20,168 nt of DNA from a virus. This document shows, one piece after another, positions 19,779 to 20,168 of this stretch. The notes beneath the pieces are model-generated. The model did not search any database. It was given only the letters and a program-made list of their open reading frames with translations, and was not told the DNA's origin. Each line of letters starts with the position of its first letter. The stretch's first letter is position 1. The translations under genes and the position numbers were made by a program. The stretch covers positions 1 through 20,168 of the IMG/VR virus record IMGVR_UViG_3300042534_000259; one strand, written 5' to 3'.

Positions 19779-20168
19779 CACATTTCTCCTTAAACCAAGC
19801 CTCGATAGTATCGAAGTTTACTGGTTGCATTTTATTAAAGTCTACATTCACATTATAGTAAGGGTAAGGTAGTGGTGGAGTGGCGGCTCCATTATGGATA
19901 TGCCCATGAATATTCCCCCTACACCTATACATTTCCTGTGGGTGTATAGGTGCATGAGATAACCAGAACCCTTTGTACTGCCTAAACCCATGCACCTTAG
20001 TGAAATACTCTAGGTACGCTTTAGTAGTCAGCCCATCATGGTTCCCAATGATCAGCTCTTTAGTACCATTGATTTCTCCTATCAATGGCAATGCCTTATT
20101 ACTGAAGGCAGCATCTCCTAGAATGAATAGTTTATCCTTTTTACCAATCACTGAATTAAAGTTAGTAA
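19753..20168 (-). CDS. Metallophosphoesterase, partial (N-terminus beyond window end)
   Basis: The frame is open to the right edge, so the GTG at 20151 is not a real start; residues TNFNSV precede it in frame. Visible motifs are FILGDAAF (second metal site), IIGNHDG (third), WLSHAP and GNIHGHIHNG (final His ligands). The first motif, D-x-H, must lie past 20168. The spacing and short length (about 160-180 aa in total, by family) resemble YfcE/phage-type small calcineurin-like phosphodiesterases, distinct from the 255-aa enzyme at 16341-17108. It is the most upstream visible gene of the leftward block. Confidence 0.85.
   Translation of the reverse strand, partial: TNFNSVIGKKDKLFILGDAAFSNKALPLIGEINGTKELIIGNHDGLTTKAYLEYFTKVHGFRQYKGFWLSHAPIHPQEMYRCRGNIHGHIHNGAATPPLPYPYYNVNVDFNKMQPVNFDTIEAWFKEKCDESKRDSE

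Overview
The window reads as part of a tailed-phage genome, about 40% GC by eye, with genes packed end to end. There is no host-type gene, rRNA, tRNA, CRISPR array or insertion sequence. It splits into two convergent gene blocks that meet, and overlap by 29 bp, at 8390-8418. The virion block lacks a recognisable tape-measure protein and holds large internal-protein-like products. The other strand carries a T7-type primase-helicase, a 5'-3' exonuclease and a B12-dependent ribonucleotide reductase. This combination suggests a podovirus, perhaps of the SIO1/VpV262 or cobavirus (Zobellviridae) kind. That placement, and a marine gammaproteobacterial or roseobacter host, are inference only.

Region 1 (1-8418, + strand) is late/virion genes: the C-terminal part of an internal-virion-like protein, a 57-aa basic protein, a GNAT acetyltransferase, three structural-type proteins of unknown fold, a 1009-aa large internal protein with three N-terminal DPYAGxGVE repeats, a 422-aa protein with an ADP-ribosyltransferase domain of the polyvalent-protein type (ART-PolyVal), and a 175-aa GT29/sialyltransferase-like protein. 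Junctions are TAATG or short overlaps, so the block looks like one translationally coupled operon.

Region 2 (8390-20168, - strand, transcribed leftward) is early/metabolic genes. In transcription order it holds a partial metallophosphoesterase, several small genes, a conserved 135-aa protein, the 5'-3' exonuclease, a Dam-type adenine methyltransferase, an HNH endonuclease, a second metallophosphoesterase, a membrane protein, a DUF1937 protein, small genes, class II NrdJ, a two-TM membrane protein, a zinc-ribbon protein, a SLOG/DUF2493 protein, three ParB-like proteins around the primase-helicase, a mini-zincin, a DUF1737 protein, a SAM methyltransferase and a Tad2 (DUF2829) anti-Thoeris-like protein. 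Replication and nucleotide supply, DNA modification and counter-defence therefore share one operon.

Five short genes were found by reading the gaps: 15075-15227, 15466-15630, 15639-15737, 17108-17284 and 19638-19778. After adding them, no stretch over 300 bases lacks a gene. I could not identify a convincing promoter, origin or intrinsic terminator. The most interesting items are the three ParB-like proteins with a shared QQ[K/R] tail flanking the primase-helicase, the paired virion-operon enzymes (ADP-ribosyltransferase and GT29-like), the Tad2 homologue with other NAD/nucleotide-linked folds nearby, and a GC-rich, probably recently acquired DUF1937 gene.
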